49,495 nucleotides of DNA from Candidatus Anammoximicrobium sp. (GTDB lineage: Bacteria; Planctomycetota; Planctomycetia; Pirellulales; Pirellulaceae): the NCBI GenBank assembly GCA_012515235.1, contig JAAYYU010000241.1, positions 1 through 49,495 of the forward strand. Direction: 5' to 3'. Below, piece after piece: positions 32,151-41,429 of the stretch. The notes beneath the pieces are model-generated. The model saw nothing but the letters and a program-made list of their open reading frames with translations, was not told where the DNA came from and ran no database searches. A program made the position numbers and the translations under genes. Every line of letters starts with the position of its first letter. Position 1 is the stretch's first letter.

Positions 32151-32179
32151 ATTAAAAGGGCGAATGCGATAACCGTCAA
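32151..32179 (-). promoter_or_regulatory. Promoter of tRNA-Glu
   Basis: A -35 box TTGACG and a -10 box TTTAAT with a 17-base spacer on the minus strand, about 45 bases before the tRNA 5' end. Confidence 0.6.
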
Positions 32180-32306
32180 GTGGCCTGAGAGGATTCGGTC
32201 AAGAAACGGCCTGGAAAGCCAGGGCGACACGAGCGGTTGTGGGTGAGGAAGGAAGAAAGCGGTGTCGGAAAGTGGGCAACGGGTCGAGGGACGGCAACAG
32301 GATCAA

Positions 32307-32528
32307 CTAACCCTCTTCGGCGGTCTCGCTGGATTCAACCCACGCGGTCTTTCCCTGGGCCGCCTCGTTCCGTTTGATGGCCTCGTACACCTCGCGACGA
32401 TGCACGGGGACTTCCTTGGGAGCTTCGACTCCTAGTCGCACCTTGTCGCCGCGGATTTCCACCACGACAATGGTGATGTCATTGTTGATCACAATGCTCT
32501 CGTTTTTTTTCCGCGACAAGACCAACAT
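32307..32528 (-). CDS. csrA: Carbon storage regulator CsrA, RNA-binding
   Basis: A 73-residue CsrA. It opens MLVLSRKKNESIVINNDITI, and has IRGDKVRLGVEAPKEVPVHRREVYEAI, which contains the RNA-binding beta5 segment VPVHR. It binds GGA motifs in mRNA leaders to control translation. AAGGA lies 8 bases before the ATG. No flagellar genes or fliW are adjacent, in contrast to many bacteria. The length is slightly above the usual 60-65 owing to an acidic tail. Confidence 0.96.
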   Translation of the reverse strand: MLVLSRKKNESIVINNDITIVVVEIRGDKVRLGVEAPKEVPVHRREVYEAIKRNEAAQGKTAWVESSETAEEG

Positions 32529-32850
32529 GGTGCCATTCCTTTGCCGTGTTGCTCAGTTCACCCAACGTCTCATTGGCTAAAGTTATTCTTCGCTCGCAAA
32601 GCCTTTCCGGCAAACGTGTGCTGGGACAGCCAACGCGGTTCCGCCGCACTCGTCAAGTACTCTGGGCGTACACGTACTTTTCACTCTACGTGACCAAAAT
32701 GGGCAGTCAAGAGAACTTTGGCAAACTGACGCTCTTTTCCATAATTATATTCCGAGTCTCGGCGTACGGTTAATACGATCGGAGTTTCTTGGGAGTTCAA
32801 CATTGTTGCCGCGGTTTGACTGTTTTCGCATTTGCGAGCGAGTCCCACTG
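32529..32850. other. Intergenic region between csrA and the nuo genes
   Basis: About 320 bases without a gene between divergent transcription units. It is more AT-rich than its surroundings and must hold the csrA promoter, which I could not fix with confidence. Nothing else stands out. Confidence 0.6.
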
Positions 32851-32878
32851 TTGCGAAACGTCATCGAGTCTTTATAAT
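32851..32878 (+). promoter_or_regulatory. Promoter of the nuoI-nuoA-nuoC-nuoD cluster
   Basis: A consensus -10 box TATAAT preceded after 16 bases by TTGCGA; transcription would start about 60 bases before the nuoI ATG. Confidence 0.55.
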
Positions 32879-32943
32879 GCTACAGACTTGACCGCACGCA
32901 ATCGCTAGAAGACGCTGTGCGGCAAGGACTTAGGGGCGACTCC

Positions 32944-33471
32944 ATGATCGGCTGGCTGCGAAATATCGGGATAGCTGTCTGGACGGTGGCAAACGGCCTG
33001 CTGGTCACCATCCGGTATTGGCTGTACAGCTACCGCAGCGACCGGGGCACCTTTACGCAGAAATACGAGTATCCCGAAAAGCCGATTCCCGTTGCCGCTC
33101 GTTACAGGGGCTTCCACCGGTACGACTTGACGACCTGCATTGCCTGCGACCAGTGCGCGAGGGCTTGTCCGGTCGACTGCATCTATATTGGCAAGGAGCG
33201 AGTCACTGGCGGACGCGGGTTTCGCGTCACCGGCTTCGCGATCGATTACTCGAAGTGCTTGTTGTGTGCGTTGTGCGTCGAGCCTTGTCCTGTGGATTGT
33301 ATCTTCATGGGTTCGACGCATGACCTGAGTTGTTACAGCCGCGACGGGTGCATCGTGGATTTTTCCCGTCTGCCGCTGGAGGTGGCCTGGGGTCGCGCGA
33401 CTCTGAATCCCGCTGCCGTGGCGCAGTCCAAAGTCGTTGTCGAGCCGGTGCATGGGGGGCCGAACACGTGA
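32944..33471 (+). CDS. nuoI: NADH-quinone oxidoreductase subunit I (two 4Fe-4S clusters)
   Basis: A 175-residue ferredoxin-like subunit of complex I with two cluster motifs, CIACDQCARACPVDC and CLLCALCVEPCPVDC. These ligate the N6a and N6b clusters that pass electrons towards NuoB. An N-terminal amphipathic region precedes them. An AGGGG site precedes the ATG. It is the first gene of a same-strand run of four nuo genes, 30 bases before nuoA; in most operons nuoI comes later, after nuoH. Confidence 0.95.
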   Translation: MIGWLRNIGIAVWTVANGLLVTIRYWLYSYRSDRGTFTQKYEYPEKPIPVAARYRGFHRYDLTTCIACDQCARACPVDCIYIGKERVTGGRGFRVTGFAIDYSKCLLCALCVEPCPVDCIFMGSTHDLSCYSRDGCIVDFSRLPLEVAWGRATLNPAAVAQSKVVVEPVHGGPNT

Positions 33472-33501
33472 CCGGCGGACACCGAAAAACAAGGTAGGCC
33501 T

Positions 33502-34170
33502 ATGTCATCCGGAGCGGCTTCCTCCCTGGGAATCGTTGCCTACCTGGCGCTGTTTGCGGCGGTCGGCATTCTGGTCCTGTTTGTGGCGCTCCTGCTTGGT
33601 CGCTTTGTGCGTCCGCGTAACTCGTTCAAAGAAAAGCGGGATGTGTACGAGTGCGGCGAGCCGGCGATCGGTTCGTCGTTCATTCAGTTCGATCTGCGTT
33701 TTTACGTCGTCGCGCTGCTGTTCATCATTTTCGACGTCGAGGTGGCGTTTTTCTTTCCCTGGGCGACCGTCTTTGGGAAAGCGATGCACTTGGCAGACGG
33801 ACGCGTTCAGACGGTCGAGTCCGCTTCTCTCCGACTGACGGACGACGCCAGACTGCTGTACCGCGAACTCGGCGTCAACCAACCGTCCGTTCCGACAGCG
33901 ATTCCGGCGAGTCTGAGCGGCCAAGTGGCCTATACCGACGATGCTCGCCGGCTTGCGGCGGACGTGATCCAAGCCAGTTCCCGTCAATTGGCGTGGATCA
34001 CGATTTTGGACATCGGGCTGTTCTTCGCAATCCTGATGGTAGGCTTTGCGTACGTATGGAAACGCGGCGATCTGGATTGGGTCCGGGCGGTGGGTCGCGA
34101 TCGAGCGGGGCCGGCGACGCCCGCTTCTGGGGCGGGGGAGTTCGTCGAGGAGCCCGTGTATTCGGCTTGA
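33502..34170 (+). CDS. nuoA: NADH-quinone oxidoreductase subunit A with an enlarged loop
   Basis: A 222-residue NuoA, much longer than the usual ~120-150. The canonical parts are present: the first membrane segment, the loop motif SFKEKRDVYECGEP, the second membrane segment LLFIIFDVEVAFFFPW and a third segment ITILDIGLFFAILMVGFAYVW. Residues about 95-162 form an extra hydrophilic stretch between the second and third membrane segments, and a proline/alanine-rich tail follows the third. NuoA helps form the quinone-site region of the membrane arm. It is followed 46 bases later by nuoC, with nuoB missing in between. Confidence 0.92.
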   Translation: MSSGAASSLGIVAYLALFAAVGILVLFVALLLGRFVRPRNSFKEKRDVYECGEPAIGSSFIQFDLRFYVVALLFIIFDVEVAFFFPWATVFGKAMHLADGRVQTVESASLRLTDDARLLYRELGVNQPSVPTAIPASLSGQVAYTDDARRLAADVIQASSRQLAWITILDIGLFFAILMVGFAYVWKRGDLDWVRAVGRDRAGPATPASGAGEFVEEPVYSA

Positions 34171-34216
34171 TGGTAATGCTCTGGAGAATCCGGCACGCGG
34201 TGGTTGACCAAGAGTC

Positions 34217-34747
34217 ATGAACGCAGCAGAACTTTGCACCGACCTGCAGACGCGATTCGGCCCTGGCGTGCTGGGCGTGAACCTGGAAGCGATCGACCCG
34301 TGGATCGAATTGGCGCCGGAGGCGCTCCTGCCGGTCTGCCAGTTTCTCCGCGACGAACCCAGCCTGCAGTTCAACTTGCTGAACTGCATCACGGGGGTCG
34401 ATTTCTGCCACACCGATCCCAAGAAAGCGGCGAAGTCGTCCTGGCAGCCTCACCTGGAGGTCGTCTATCACTTGTCCAGCCTGGCGCGCAGGCATCGGCT
34501 GGTCCTCAAGCTGACGCGGCCTCGCTGGAAAGACGGCATCGTCGGTCAGTTGCCCGCAGTGCCTTCGGTCACGGGCATCTGGAAGACGGCCTTGTGGCAC
34601 GAGCGCGAGGTGTACGACTTGGTAGGCGTCTGGTTCGACGGTCACCCGGATCTGCGGCGCATTTTGTGCCCGGAAGATTGGGTCGGGCACCCGCTGCGGA
34701 AAGACTACGAGATGCCGTTGGAGTATCACGGGATTCGGGGACGCTAG
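34217..34747 (+). CDS. nuoC: NADH-quinone oxidoreductase subunit C
   Basis: A 176-residue NuoC of the peripheral arm of complex I. The family block is clear: FNLLNCITGVDF, EVVYHLSSL, then WHEREVYDLVGVWFDGHPDLRRIL and DWVGHPLRKDYEMP. It ends 4 bases before nuoD, so the two are translated together. The length is normal for a separate, unfused NuoC. Confidence 0.96.
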   Translation: MNAAELCTDLQTRFGPGVLGVNLEAIDPWIELAPEALLPVCQFLRDEPSLQFNLLNCITGVDFCHTDPKKAAKSSWQPHLEVVYHLSSLARRHRLVLKLTRPRWKDGIVGQLPAVPSVTGIWKTALWHEREVYDLVGVWFDGHPDLRRILCPEDWVGHPLRKDYEMPLEYHGIRGR

Positions 34748-34751
34748 GAAC

Positions 34752-35969
34752 ATGAAAGAGAACGTGGCCACCGCCCCGGAGGAGACCGGGATTGTCGAGT
34801 ACGACGTCCTCACCGACGAGATGCTGGTCAACATGGGGCCTCAGCATCCCAGCACCCACGGCGTGCTGCGTCTAGTGCTGCGGACGGACGGCGAAGTGGT
34901 TTCGGAAGTCGAACCGAACATCGGGTACCTGCATCGCTGTGCCGAGAAGATCGGCGAGAATCTGACGCCGCGGCAATGGATTCCGTACACCGACCGGATG
35001 GACTACCTGGCCAGCATGAACATGAACCTTGGCTGGGCGCTGACCGTCGAGAAACTGCTGAAGCACGACGTTTCGGAAAAGGCTCGCCATCTCCGCGTGA
35101 TCATCGCCGAGTTGAATCGCATCGCCAGTCACCTGGTGGCCATGGGCACGTACGGGCTCGATCTGGGTTCCTTCACCCCCTTTCTGTACGCCTTCCGCGA
35201 GCGGGAGAAGATCCTGGATTTGTTCGAGGAAGTGTGCGGCGCGAGGTTGACCTACAGCTACATTACGCCCGGCGGCGCGACTGCCGATCTGCCGCGCGGC
35301 TGGACCGACGCCTGCCTGGGATTCCTGGACCAGTTAGACCCGGTGATCGAAGAGTACCACACGTTGTTGACCAGCAACGCGGTGTTCATACAGCGCACCG
35401 CCGGCATCGGGATTTTGCCCGCCAACACGGCCGTCTCGTATGGCTGTACGGGGCCCGTGCTGCGCGGCAGCGGCGTAGACTGGGACCTGCGCCGCGACGG
35501 GGAACCGTTCTATACGCGGATGTACGAGGGTTATCAATACGAGGTGATCGCCCAGACCAACGGGCATTATCCCCAGGATCACGACTATCCGCCGGTCCCG
35601 CCGGAAGCCGTTTTGGGTGACTGCTGGCACCGTTTCTACGTTCGCATGTTGGAGGTGGTTCAGTCGGCGTTCTTGGTCCGTCAAGGGATCGAATTCTATC
35701 ACCGCGCCTCCGGCGACTGGGGCGTTCCCTTCAAGTTGACTCAGAAACTGCCTCCTGGCGAGGTGTACCTGGAGACGGAGTGTCCCAAGGGTCAGATGGG
35801 CTTCTATCTTGTCAGCGACGGCTCGGCCATTCCCTGGCGAGTCCGGGCGCGGAGCAGTTGTTTTTGCAACCTGTCGGCCACGGCGGAACTGTGTCGCAAC
35901 TGCCTGATCGCCGACGTCCCGGCCATCGTCGGCTCGCTGGACATCGTGCTAGGTGAAATCGACCGCTGA
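34752..35969 (+). CDS. nuoD: NADH-quinone oxidoreductase subunit D
   Basis: A 405-residue NuoD, the 49-kDa-type subunit lining the quinone cavity. It has MGPQHPSTHGVLRLVL near the start, YLHRCAEKIGENLTPRQWIPYTDRMDYL, and ends with LDIVLGEIDR, the normal C-terminus, so the gene is complete. It descends from the NiFe-hydrogenase large subunit but lacks the nickel cysteines, as expected. The nuo run stops here: the downstream genes are on the other strand and unrelated. Confidence 0.97.
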   Translation: MKENVATAPEETGIVEYDVLTDEMLVNMGPQHPSTHGVLRLVLRTDGEVVSEVEPNIGYLHRCAEKIGENLTPRQWIPYTDRMDYLASMNMNLGWALTVEKLLKHDVSEKARHLRVIIAELNRIASHLVAMGTYGLDLGSFTPFLYAFREREKILDLFEEVCGARLTYSYITPGGATADLPRGWTDACLGFLDQLDPVIEEYHTLLTSNAVFIQRTAGIGILPANTAVSYGCTGPVLRGSGVDWDLRRDGEPFYTRMYEGYQYEVIAQTNGHYPQDHDYPPVPPEAVLGDCWHRFYVRMLEVVQSAFLVRQGIEFYHRASGDWGVPFKLTQKLPPGEVYLETECPKGQMGFYLVSDGSAIPWRVRARSSCFCNLSATAELCRNCLIADVPAIVGSLDIVLGEIDR

Positions 35970-36038
35970 GTTGCGAAGCCGACGGCTGGCCGCGAGGGGA
36001 CAGCCGAAGACGAACACCTTGTCCAGGCGTTCGAGTGT

Positions 36039-37016
36039 CTATTCCAAGCCGGCGGCCGCGACGGCGGATCGCATCTTCTCCAATCCCGTCCGGGCGGCTT
36101 CTTCGGCGGGCAACTGCCAGTAGTCGCGATTGAACAGTTCGACGGACAACGCGACCCGGCAGTGATTGGCCGCCAGGTGACGGAGGATCTTGGTCAGCGG
36201 GGCGATGCCGTCGCCGGGCCAGACGCGATCGCCGTCGGCGATCGTTTCGCGCGGCGGGTCTGCCGGGTAGTCGTTCATGTGGAAGCAATGCGTGGCCTGG
36301 CGGCCCAGCAGTTTCAGGACGGCGGGGGGCGTCCCGCCCTTGTACATGTGGTAGGCATCGAGCAGCACACAGGCGTCCGGATGGCCCGACTGGGCGGCGA
36401 CGTACAGGGCCTGGCTGCCGTGACTGAGGTTCGCCGACGAGCCCCAGATTTCCAGTTGCGGAATGATGCCCAGCGTACGGCCCAATTCGCAGACGACCGC
36501 ATACCGCTGTGCGGCGTCGTCCAGTTCGATAGGACTTCCCGGACGATGGGCGCCGGCGGGCGATGCGGCGATGTGCGTGCCGCCGATCTGGGCCAGCGCG
36601 TCCATGTCGCGTTTCATCTGTTCCAGTCCGGCGCGGCGTTGTTCGTCGTCGTTCACGATCCAGGCGGCGAAGCCGATGCCGCTGCAGACTTGGAGTCCCA
36701 GATCAGCGCAGCGTTTGCGGACATCCTGCAGCGAACCTCCCGCTTCAGCGAACTTGTGGATTCCATCCAGCCAGGGCTCGATGGCCTGGTAGCCCGCCTT
36801 CGCCGCGGTCTCGATTTCGGCGGCCAGCCCCAGTTTTTGGCCGCGGATGGTTCCCGTATTGAGCGCGTAGGCAAACTCGTAGGAGCGCGGACTAGCGACC
36901 GCTTCGTTCGGCTGTGCGTGTGCCGGCGAAACGCGGCCGGCCAGGGACGTCGCGCCGGCCAACGCGGCTGCGGCGATCCCGCCGTGGGTCAGGAAATCTC
37001 GACGGTTCGTGCTCAT
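36039..37016 (-). CDS. Tat-exported sugar phosphate isomerase/epimerase-like TIM barrel
   Basis: A 325-residue AP2Ec/xylose-isomerase-like TIM barrel with an N-terminal twin-arginine signal (STNRRDFLTHGGIAAAALAG). Inside the barrel, CVLLDAYHMYKGG, HCFHMNDYP and SVELFNRDYW look like the metal-site strands. Planctomycetes have many such exported proteins, thought to act on sugars or polyols; the substrate is unknown. I chose the ATG at 37016 because it gives the Tat signal directly; the frame continues upstream with unrelated sequence. A second enzyme of the same superfamily lies 88 bases upstream. Confidence 0.85.
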   Translation of the reverse strand: MSTNRRDFLTHGGIAAAALAGATSLAGRVSPAHAQPNEAVASPRSYEFAYALNTGTIRGQKLGLAAEIETAAKAGYQAIEPWLDGIHKFAEAGGSLQDVRKRCADLGLQVCSGIGFAAWIVNDDEQRRAGLEQMKRDMDALAQIGGTHIAASPAGAHRPGSPIELDDAAQRYAVVCELGRTLGIIPQLEIWGSSANLSHGSQALYVAAQSGHPDACVLLDAYHMYKGGTPPAVLKLLGRQATHCFHMNDYPADPPRETIADGDRVWPGDGIAPLTKILRHLAANHCRVALSVELFNRDYWQLPAEEAARTGLEKMRSAVAAAGLE

Positions 37017-37104
37017 GGATGCACCTGGCTGGGGCTGGCCTTCCAAGCCGGTTCCTGGGCGAGGAACCGGCTTCCTTGGCGGCCGAAAACGGACGGGGCG
37101 CGAG

Positions 37105-38100
37105 CTATTCTTCAAACGCCGCGTCGAACGCGCGGGTGCTGCGCGTGAAGTCCAGCTTTTTGACGAACTGGCAAGCTTCGCGCGCTCCGAACTCGCGTTC
37201 CATCCCGGAGTCTTCCCACTCCACGGACAGCGGGCCGGTGTACTGGACATCGTTCAGCGCCCGGATGATTTCCTCGAAATTGACGCCGCCGCGGCCCGGG
37301 CTGCGGAAGTCCCAACCTCGCCGGGGATCGCCGAAGTTCAGGTGGCTGGCGATGATCCCGGTGCGGCCGTTGAGTGTCGTGATGGCGTCCTTGACGTGGA
37401 CGTGGTAGATCCGATCCGGAAAGGCGCGGATGAATTCGACCGGATCTACGCCCTGCCAGTGCAGGTGGCTGGGATCGAAATTGAAACCGAACTCTTCGCG
37501 GTGGTCCAACGCTTCCAGCGCCCGTTGCGCGGTGTACAGGTCGAAGGCGATTTCCGTCGGATGCACTTCCAGGGCGAACTTGACGCCGCACTCGGCGAAC
37601 ACGTCGAGGATCGGATTGAACCGTTCGGCCAGCAACTCGAACCCGGCGTCGATCATCTTGGCCGACACGGGCGGGAACGAGTAGTTCAGGTGCCAGATGC
37701 TGGAGCCGGTAAAGCCGTTCACGACGCTGACGCCCAGCTTCTGGGCTGCGCGGGCCGTGTTCTTCAGCTCCTCCATCGCCCGCTGGCTCACGCCCGCCGG
37801 GTCGCCGTCGCCCCAGACGTAATCCGGCACGATCATCTTGTGCCGCTCGTCGATGATGTCCAGCACGGCTTGCCCGACCAGATGATTGCTGATGGCAAAG
37901 CATTGCAGATCAAAGCTTTCCAGCAATTCGCGTTTCCGGGCGCAATAGCTGTCGTCCGCCAGAGCCTTCTGCACCTCGAAATGATCGCCCCAACAAGCCA
38001 ACTCCAGTCCGTCGTAGCCGAACTCCTTCGCCTTGCGGGCCACTTCCTGAACGGGTAAATCAGCCCACTGGCCGGTGAACAACGTAACCGGTCGCGCCAT
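37105..38100 (-). CDS. Sugar phosphate isomerase/epimerase, cytoplasmic
   Basis: A 331-residue AP2Ec TIM barrel without a signal peptide. Candidate metal ligands are visible in FALEVHPTEIAFD, FNFDPSHLHWQGVD, YHVHVKD and SVEWEDSGM, which match the E/D/H/E pattern of the family. It probably isomerises or epimerises a sugar or inositol-type substrate. It shares strand and superfamily with the Tat-exported protein downstream, suggesting related substrates on either side of the membrane; this is inference. Confidence 0.87.
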   Translation of the reverse strand: MARPVTLFTGQWADLPVQEVARKAKEFGYDGLELACWGDHFEVQKALADDSYCARKRELLESFDLQCFAISNHLVGQAVLDIIDERHKMIVPDYVWGDGDPAGVSQRAMEELKNTARAAQKLGVSVVNGFTGSSIWHLNYSFPPVSAKMIDAGFELLAERFNPILDVFAECGVKFALEVHPTEIAFDLYTAQRALEALDHREEFGFNFDPSHLHWQGVDPVEFIRAFPDRIYHVHVKDAITTLNGRTGIIASHLNFGDPRRGWDFRSPGRGGVNFEEIIRALNDVQYTGPLSVEWEDSGMEREFGAREACQFVKKLDFTRSTRAFDAAFEE

Positions 38101-38271
38101 GTCTGTCTCCTTGTACGGTCTAGGTTTGCTGCCGAAAAGCTATCAACAAGTTGGCTCCATTTTGCCGTATTGGGGGCTGGTCCGCAACTACCCGCTGCGA
38201 TTCCCGCGCAGCCCAATCCGTCTGGGAATCAGCCGGGATGCGTCGTAGAATGTCGCAGGGAGAGATGCGTG

Positions 38272-39312
38272 ATGGTGTCACCGAGTTGCTGGCGAGGGAT
38301 CTGTGCAGCCTTCATGGCGTCGTTTCTGGCGGCGGGGACAGCCCAAGCGGCCGAGCGGGTCGATCTGGAACTGATGACCGAGACCGGTTTCCCCGTGACG
38401 GGGGCCCAGCGGTGGCTGGCTGCCTTGCAGGACTTCCCTTTCAACGCCGTCCGGATTCGTTCGGCCCGACCGGGCGATCAAGTCGCCGTGCAGGAGCGGG
38501 GGTCTGGGGACACGCGTTCCTATCTGGTCATCGGACTGCTGACCGAAAGGAACACGCTGGTTCTGCCCGGCGGCCAGTTTCGCATGGGCGACACGGAGGG
38601 CTTGCGGAAATGGCTGGGCCAGCTCCGTGAGGGCGGAGAGACGCGATTGCAGGAGGCCGAGGGGCCGTTCGGGTTAACGCCCGCTGAGTTGGTCGCCGTG
38701 CATGACGCCTTGCGTGTGGGCGTGACGTTCAGCACCCAGGGCCAACCCCGCTTTGACGTGCTGAAACGTATTTCCAGCGGTCTGTCCCTGTCCTTTCTCG
38801 CCGATTCAGAAACGCGGCAAATCATGCTTGTTCGGGAGCCGGTCGTCGACGAGTTGCAGGGCCTGAGCGCGGGGACTGCCATGGTGGCCGCCCTGCGCCC
38901 GCTGGGGCTGGTCATGGCGCCCCAGAAGCAGGCGGACGGGACGATCAAGCTGTGGATCACGGACGTGCGGCGGTCGGCTGAGTCGTGGCCGGTCGGCTGG
39001 CCGCCTCAGAAGCCGCTTCGCGATACGGCGCCCAGGCTGCTGGAATTTCTCAAGGTCGAAATCAAGGATACCCCGTTGGCCGAGGCCTTGACTGCGATCA
39101 GCACACGACTCGACCTGCCGCTGTTGTTCGACCATAATGGGCTGGCTCGGCACAAGATCGACCCGGCTCAGGTCAAAGTCTCGCTGCCTGCGGAGCGCAT
39201 GTACTATCAGCGAATCCTCGATCGCCTGCTGAATCAGGCCCAGTTGAAGAGCGAATTGCGGATCGACGAAGCGGAGAGGCCGTTTCTCTGGATTTCGACG
39301 CTCCGCAAGTGA
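38272..39312 (+). CDS. Secreted hypothetical protein with an STN-like C-terminal region
   Basis: A 346-residue protein. The ATG at 38272 follows GGGAGAG and gives a signal peptide ending AAGTAQAAE. The C-terminal ~100 residues (LLEFLKVEIKDTPLAEALTAISTRLDLPLL..., then LNQAQLKSELRIDE) resemble the secretin/TonB short N-terminal fold seen in many planctomycete exported proteins. The central part has no recognised motif. A related 12-base gap separates it from the MBL-fold gene. Function is unknown. Confidence 0.65.
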   Translation: MVSPSCWRGICAAFMASFLAAGTAQAAERVDLELMTETGFPVTGAQRWLAALQDFPFNAVRIRSARPGDQVAVQERGSGDTRSYLVIGLLTERNTLVLPGGQFRMGDTEGLRKWLGQLREGGETRLQEAEGPFGLTPAELVAVHDALRVGVTFSTQGQPRFDVLKRISSGLSLSFLADSETRQIMLVREPVVDELQGLSAGTAMVAALRPLGLVMAPQKQADGTIKLWITDVRRSAESWPVGWPPQKPLRDTAPRLLEFLKVEIKDTPLAEALTAISTRLDLPLLFDHNGLARHKIDPAQVKVSLPAERMYYQRILDRLLNQAQLKSELRIDEAERPFLWISTLRK

Positions 39313-39324
39313 AAGACGACCGCC

Positions 39325-40071
39325 ATGCGATTGCACTTGCTCGGCACGGCCGGCTATCATCCGAACGAGTTCCGCGACACGCCCTGTCTGATGCTCCCCG
39401 AATGCGGACTGCTCCTGGACGCCGGCACCGGAATGCATCGCCTGCGAGGCCTGCTGGAGACGCGTTCGTTGGACATTTTCCTGACGCACGCGCACCTGGA
39501 CCACGTCGTCGGCCTGACGTACCTGCTGGGCCTGTTGCACGACCGGCCGCTGGAGCGCATCGACGTACACGGAGAGGCGGAGAAGTTGCAGGCGTTGGAC
39601 GAGCACCTCTTTTCGCCGTTCCTGTTTCCGGTGCGGCCGGCGTTCACGTGGCGGCCGCTGGCGGGCCCCGTGACGTTGCCCGACGGCGGCGTGGTCCGCT
39701 GGTTTCCCTTGAAGCATCCCGGCGGAACGATCGGATACCGGATCGACTGGCCGGAGCGTTCGCTGGCCTACGTCACCGACGCGACGGCGGAGCCTGAGGC
39801 CTCGTACCTTGCCCACATCCGCAACGTCGACCTGCTGGTCCACGAGTGTTTCTTCCCGGACGGATGGGAGGAGCGGGCGGCGTTCACGGGCCACTCCTGC
39901 CTGACGCCGGTCGCCCAATTGGCGCGGCAAGCGGGTGTCCGTCGTCTGGTTCTGGTCCACCTCAACCCCCTGGCCCGCGAAACCGATCCTTTTCCAGCCG
40001 GCGTGCAATCCGTCCGCCCCATCTTTCCCGACACGCAGGTCGGCCAGGACGGAATGGTGATTGAGTTCTGA
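39325..40071 (+). CDS. Metallo-beta-lactamase-fold hydrolase, RNase Z-like
   Basis: A 248-residue MBL-fold protein. It has the zinc motif THAHLDHVVG (HxHxDH), LKHPGGTIGYRI, AYVTDATAE with the bridging aspartate, LLVHECFF and the late histidine VLVHLNPLA. The layout is close to RNase Z/ElaC-type and arylsulfatase-type phosphodiesterases. It lacks the long exosite arm of true RNase Z, so tRNA 3' processing is possible but not certain. Confidence 0.82.
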   Translation: MRLHLLGTAGYHPNEFRDTPCLMLPECGLLLDAGTGMHRLRGLLETRSLDIFLTHAHLDHVVGLTYLLGLLHDRPLERIDVHGEAEKLQALDEHLFSPFLFPVRPAFTWRPLAGPVTLPDGGVVRWFPLKHPGGTIGYRIDWPERSLAYVTDATAEPEASYLAHIRNVDLLVHECFFPDGWEERAAFTGHSCLTPVAQLARQAGVRRLVLVHLNPLARETDPFPAGVQSVRPIFPDTQVGQDGMVIEF

Positions 40072-40177
40072 CGGCAGGAGAGCTGGCCGAATCGGAACAG
40101 CCGCTGACCCCGCGAACCGCCACACTGCGAGGACGGCCGTTGACGAAGTGCCAAGAAATCTGTCGAATAGGGCCCCT

Positions 40178-41323
40178 ATGTCGAACCTGCTGCGTCAAGA
40201 GATCGCCGCCACCGCTCATACCTTGGTCGTCAAGGTGGGCACACGCGTGCTCACGCGCGCCGACGGCCGGCTGAACGAAGAACAGATCGCCAGTTTGGCA
40301 GAGGACGTCGCTGCGGCGTACGAGTCGGGACATCGCGTGGTCCTGGTCAGTTCGGGCGCGGTCGGGGCCGGCATGAGTCTGCTCGGTTTGAAGCAACGCC
40401 CGGCCGATCTGGCGAAACTGCAGGCCGTGGCCGCCGTCGGCCAGACCAGCCTGATCGAGACCTACGACCGCACGTTCTGCAAGTACGGCCGCCGTGCGGC
40501 TCAAGTCCTGCTGACGGCCGACGACATCAGCCATCGGACACGGTACCTGAACGTCCGCAATACCTTGTCGTCGTTGCTCGAGTTCAACGCGATCCCGGTC
40601 ATTAACGAAAACGACACCGTCGCCGTCGAAGAGTTGATGACCACGTTCGGCGACAACGACCGTCTGGCGGCGCTGGTCACCAACCTGCTCCGCGCCCCGC
40701 TGCTGGTCATCCTGTCCGATGTGGACGGACTGTACAACGGCGACCCGCGTGAACCCGCTTCGCAGGTCATTCCCACCGTGGATCGGCTGAACGACGCGAC
40801 CCGCGCCCTGGTGCGGGACCGGCTCACCGGTCTGAGCAAGGGCGGGATGGGGAGCAAGCTGGAGGCAGCTCGCATCGTCACCACCGCCGGCGAAAGCGTG
40901 ATCATCGCGGGCGGTCGCCATCCGAAGATCCTGCAACGCATTCTGGCGGCCGAGGAAGTCGGCACGTTGTTCCTGGCGCAGGGCAAGTCGGTCAGTCCGT
41001 GGAAGCGTTGGATCGGCTTTTCCGCGCGGCCGCACGGCCGAGTGCTGCTGGACGCCGGCGCCGTGCGGGCCGTGGCCGAACAGGGACGCAGCCTGCTGGC
41101 GATCGGAATCGTGGCCGCGGAAGGCGACTTTGGCAAAGGCGACGTCGTGGCGTTGTGCGACGAACGCGGCCTGGAGATCGCCCGCGGCTTGACCAACTAT
41201 CCCGCCGCCGACGTCCAACGGATCATGGGCTTGCCGTCCAGCCGCATCGCCCAGGTCCTGGGGCACCGGCCGTACGAAGAAGTGATCCACCGCGACAACC
41301 TGGCGTTGTTGGGCGGAAACTGA
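40178..41323 (+). CDS. proB: Glutamate 5-kinase (proline biosynthesis)
   Basis: A 381-residue enzyme that phosphorylates glutamate for proline synthesis. The amino acid kinase domain has TLVVKVGTRVLT, VLVSSGAVGAGM, NTLSSLLEF, PVINENDTVAVEE, FGDNDRLAALV and GLSKGGMGSKLEAARI. The C-terminal PUA domain (RVLLDAGAVRAV..., GDFGKGDVVAL) is present. The start at 40178 directly precedes the family N-terminus. No proA is adjacent. Confidence 0.97.
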   Translation: MSNLLRQEIAATAHTLVVKVGTRVLTRADGRLNEEQIASLAEDVAAAYESGHRVVLVSSGAVGAGMSLLGLKQRPADLAKLQAVAAVGQTSLIETYDRTFCKYGRRAAQVLLTADDISHRTRYLNVRNTLSSLLEFNAIPVINENDTVAVEELMTTFGDNDRLAALVTNLLRAPLLVILSDVDGLYNGDPREPASQVIPTVDRLNDATRALVRDRLTGLSKGGMGSKLEAARIVTTAGESVIIAGGRHPKILQRILAAEEVGTLFLAQGKSVSPWKRWIGFSARPHGRVLLDAGAVRAVAEQGRSLLAIGIVAAEGDFGKGDVVALCDERGLEIARGLTNYPAADVQRIMGLPSSRIAQVLGHRPYEEVIHRDNLALLGGN

Positions 41324-41429
41324 GTGCGGCTGATCAGCGGCAGGGCCGAACCTGATCCCGTCGCACACGGTCAGTTCGTGAGGAACTCTGAGTAACTTTG
41401 AAAGCCCCTTTCGTCGGACATTTGCCATC

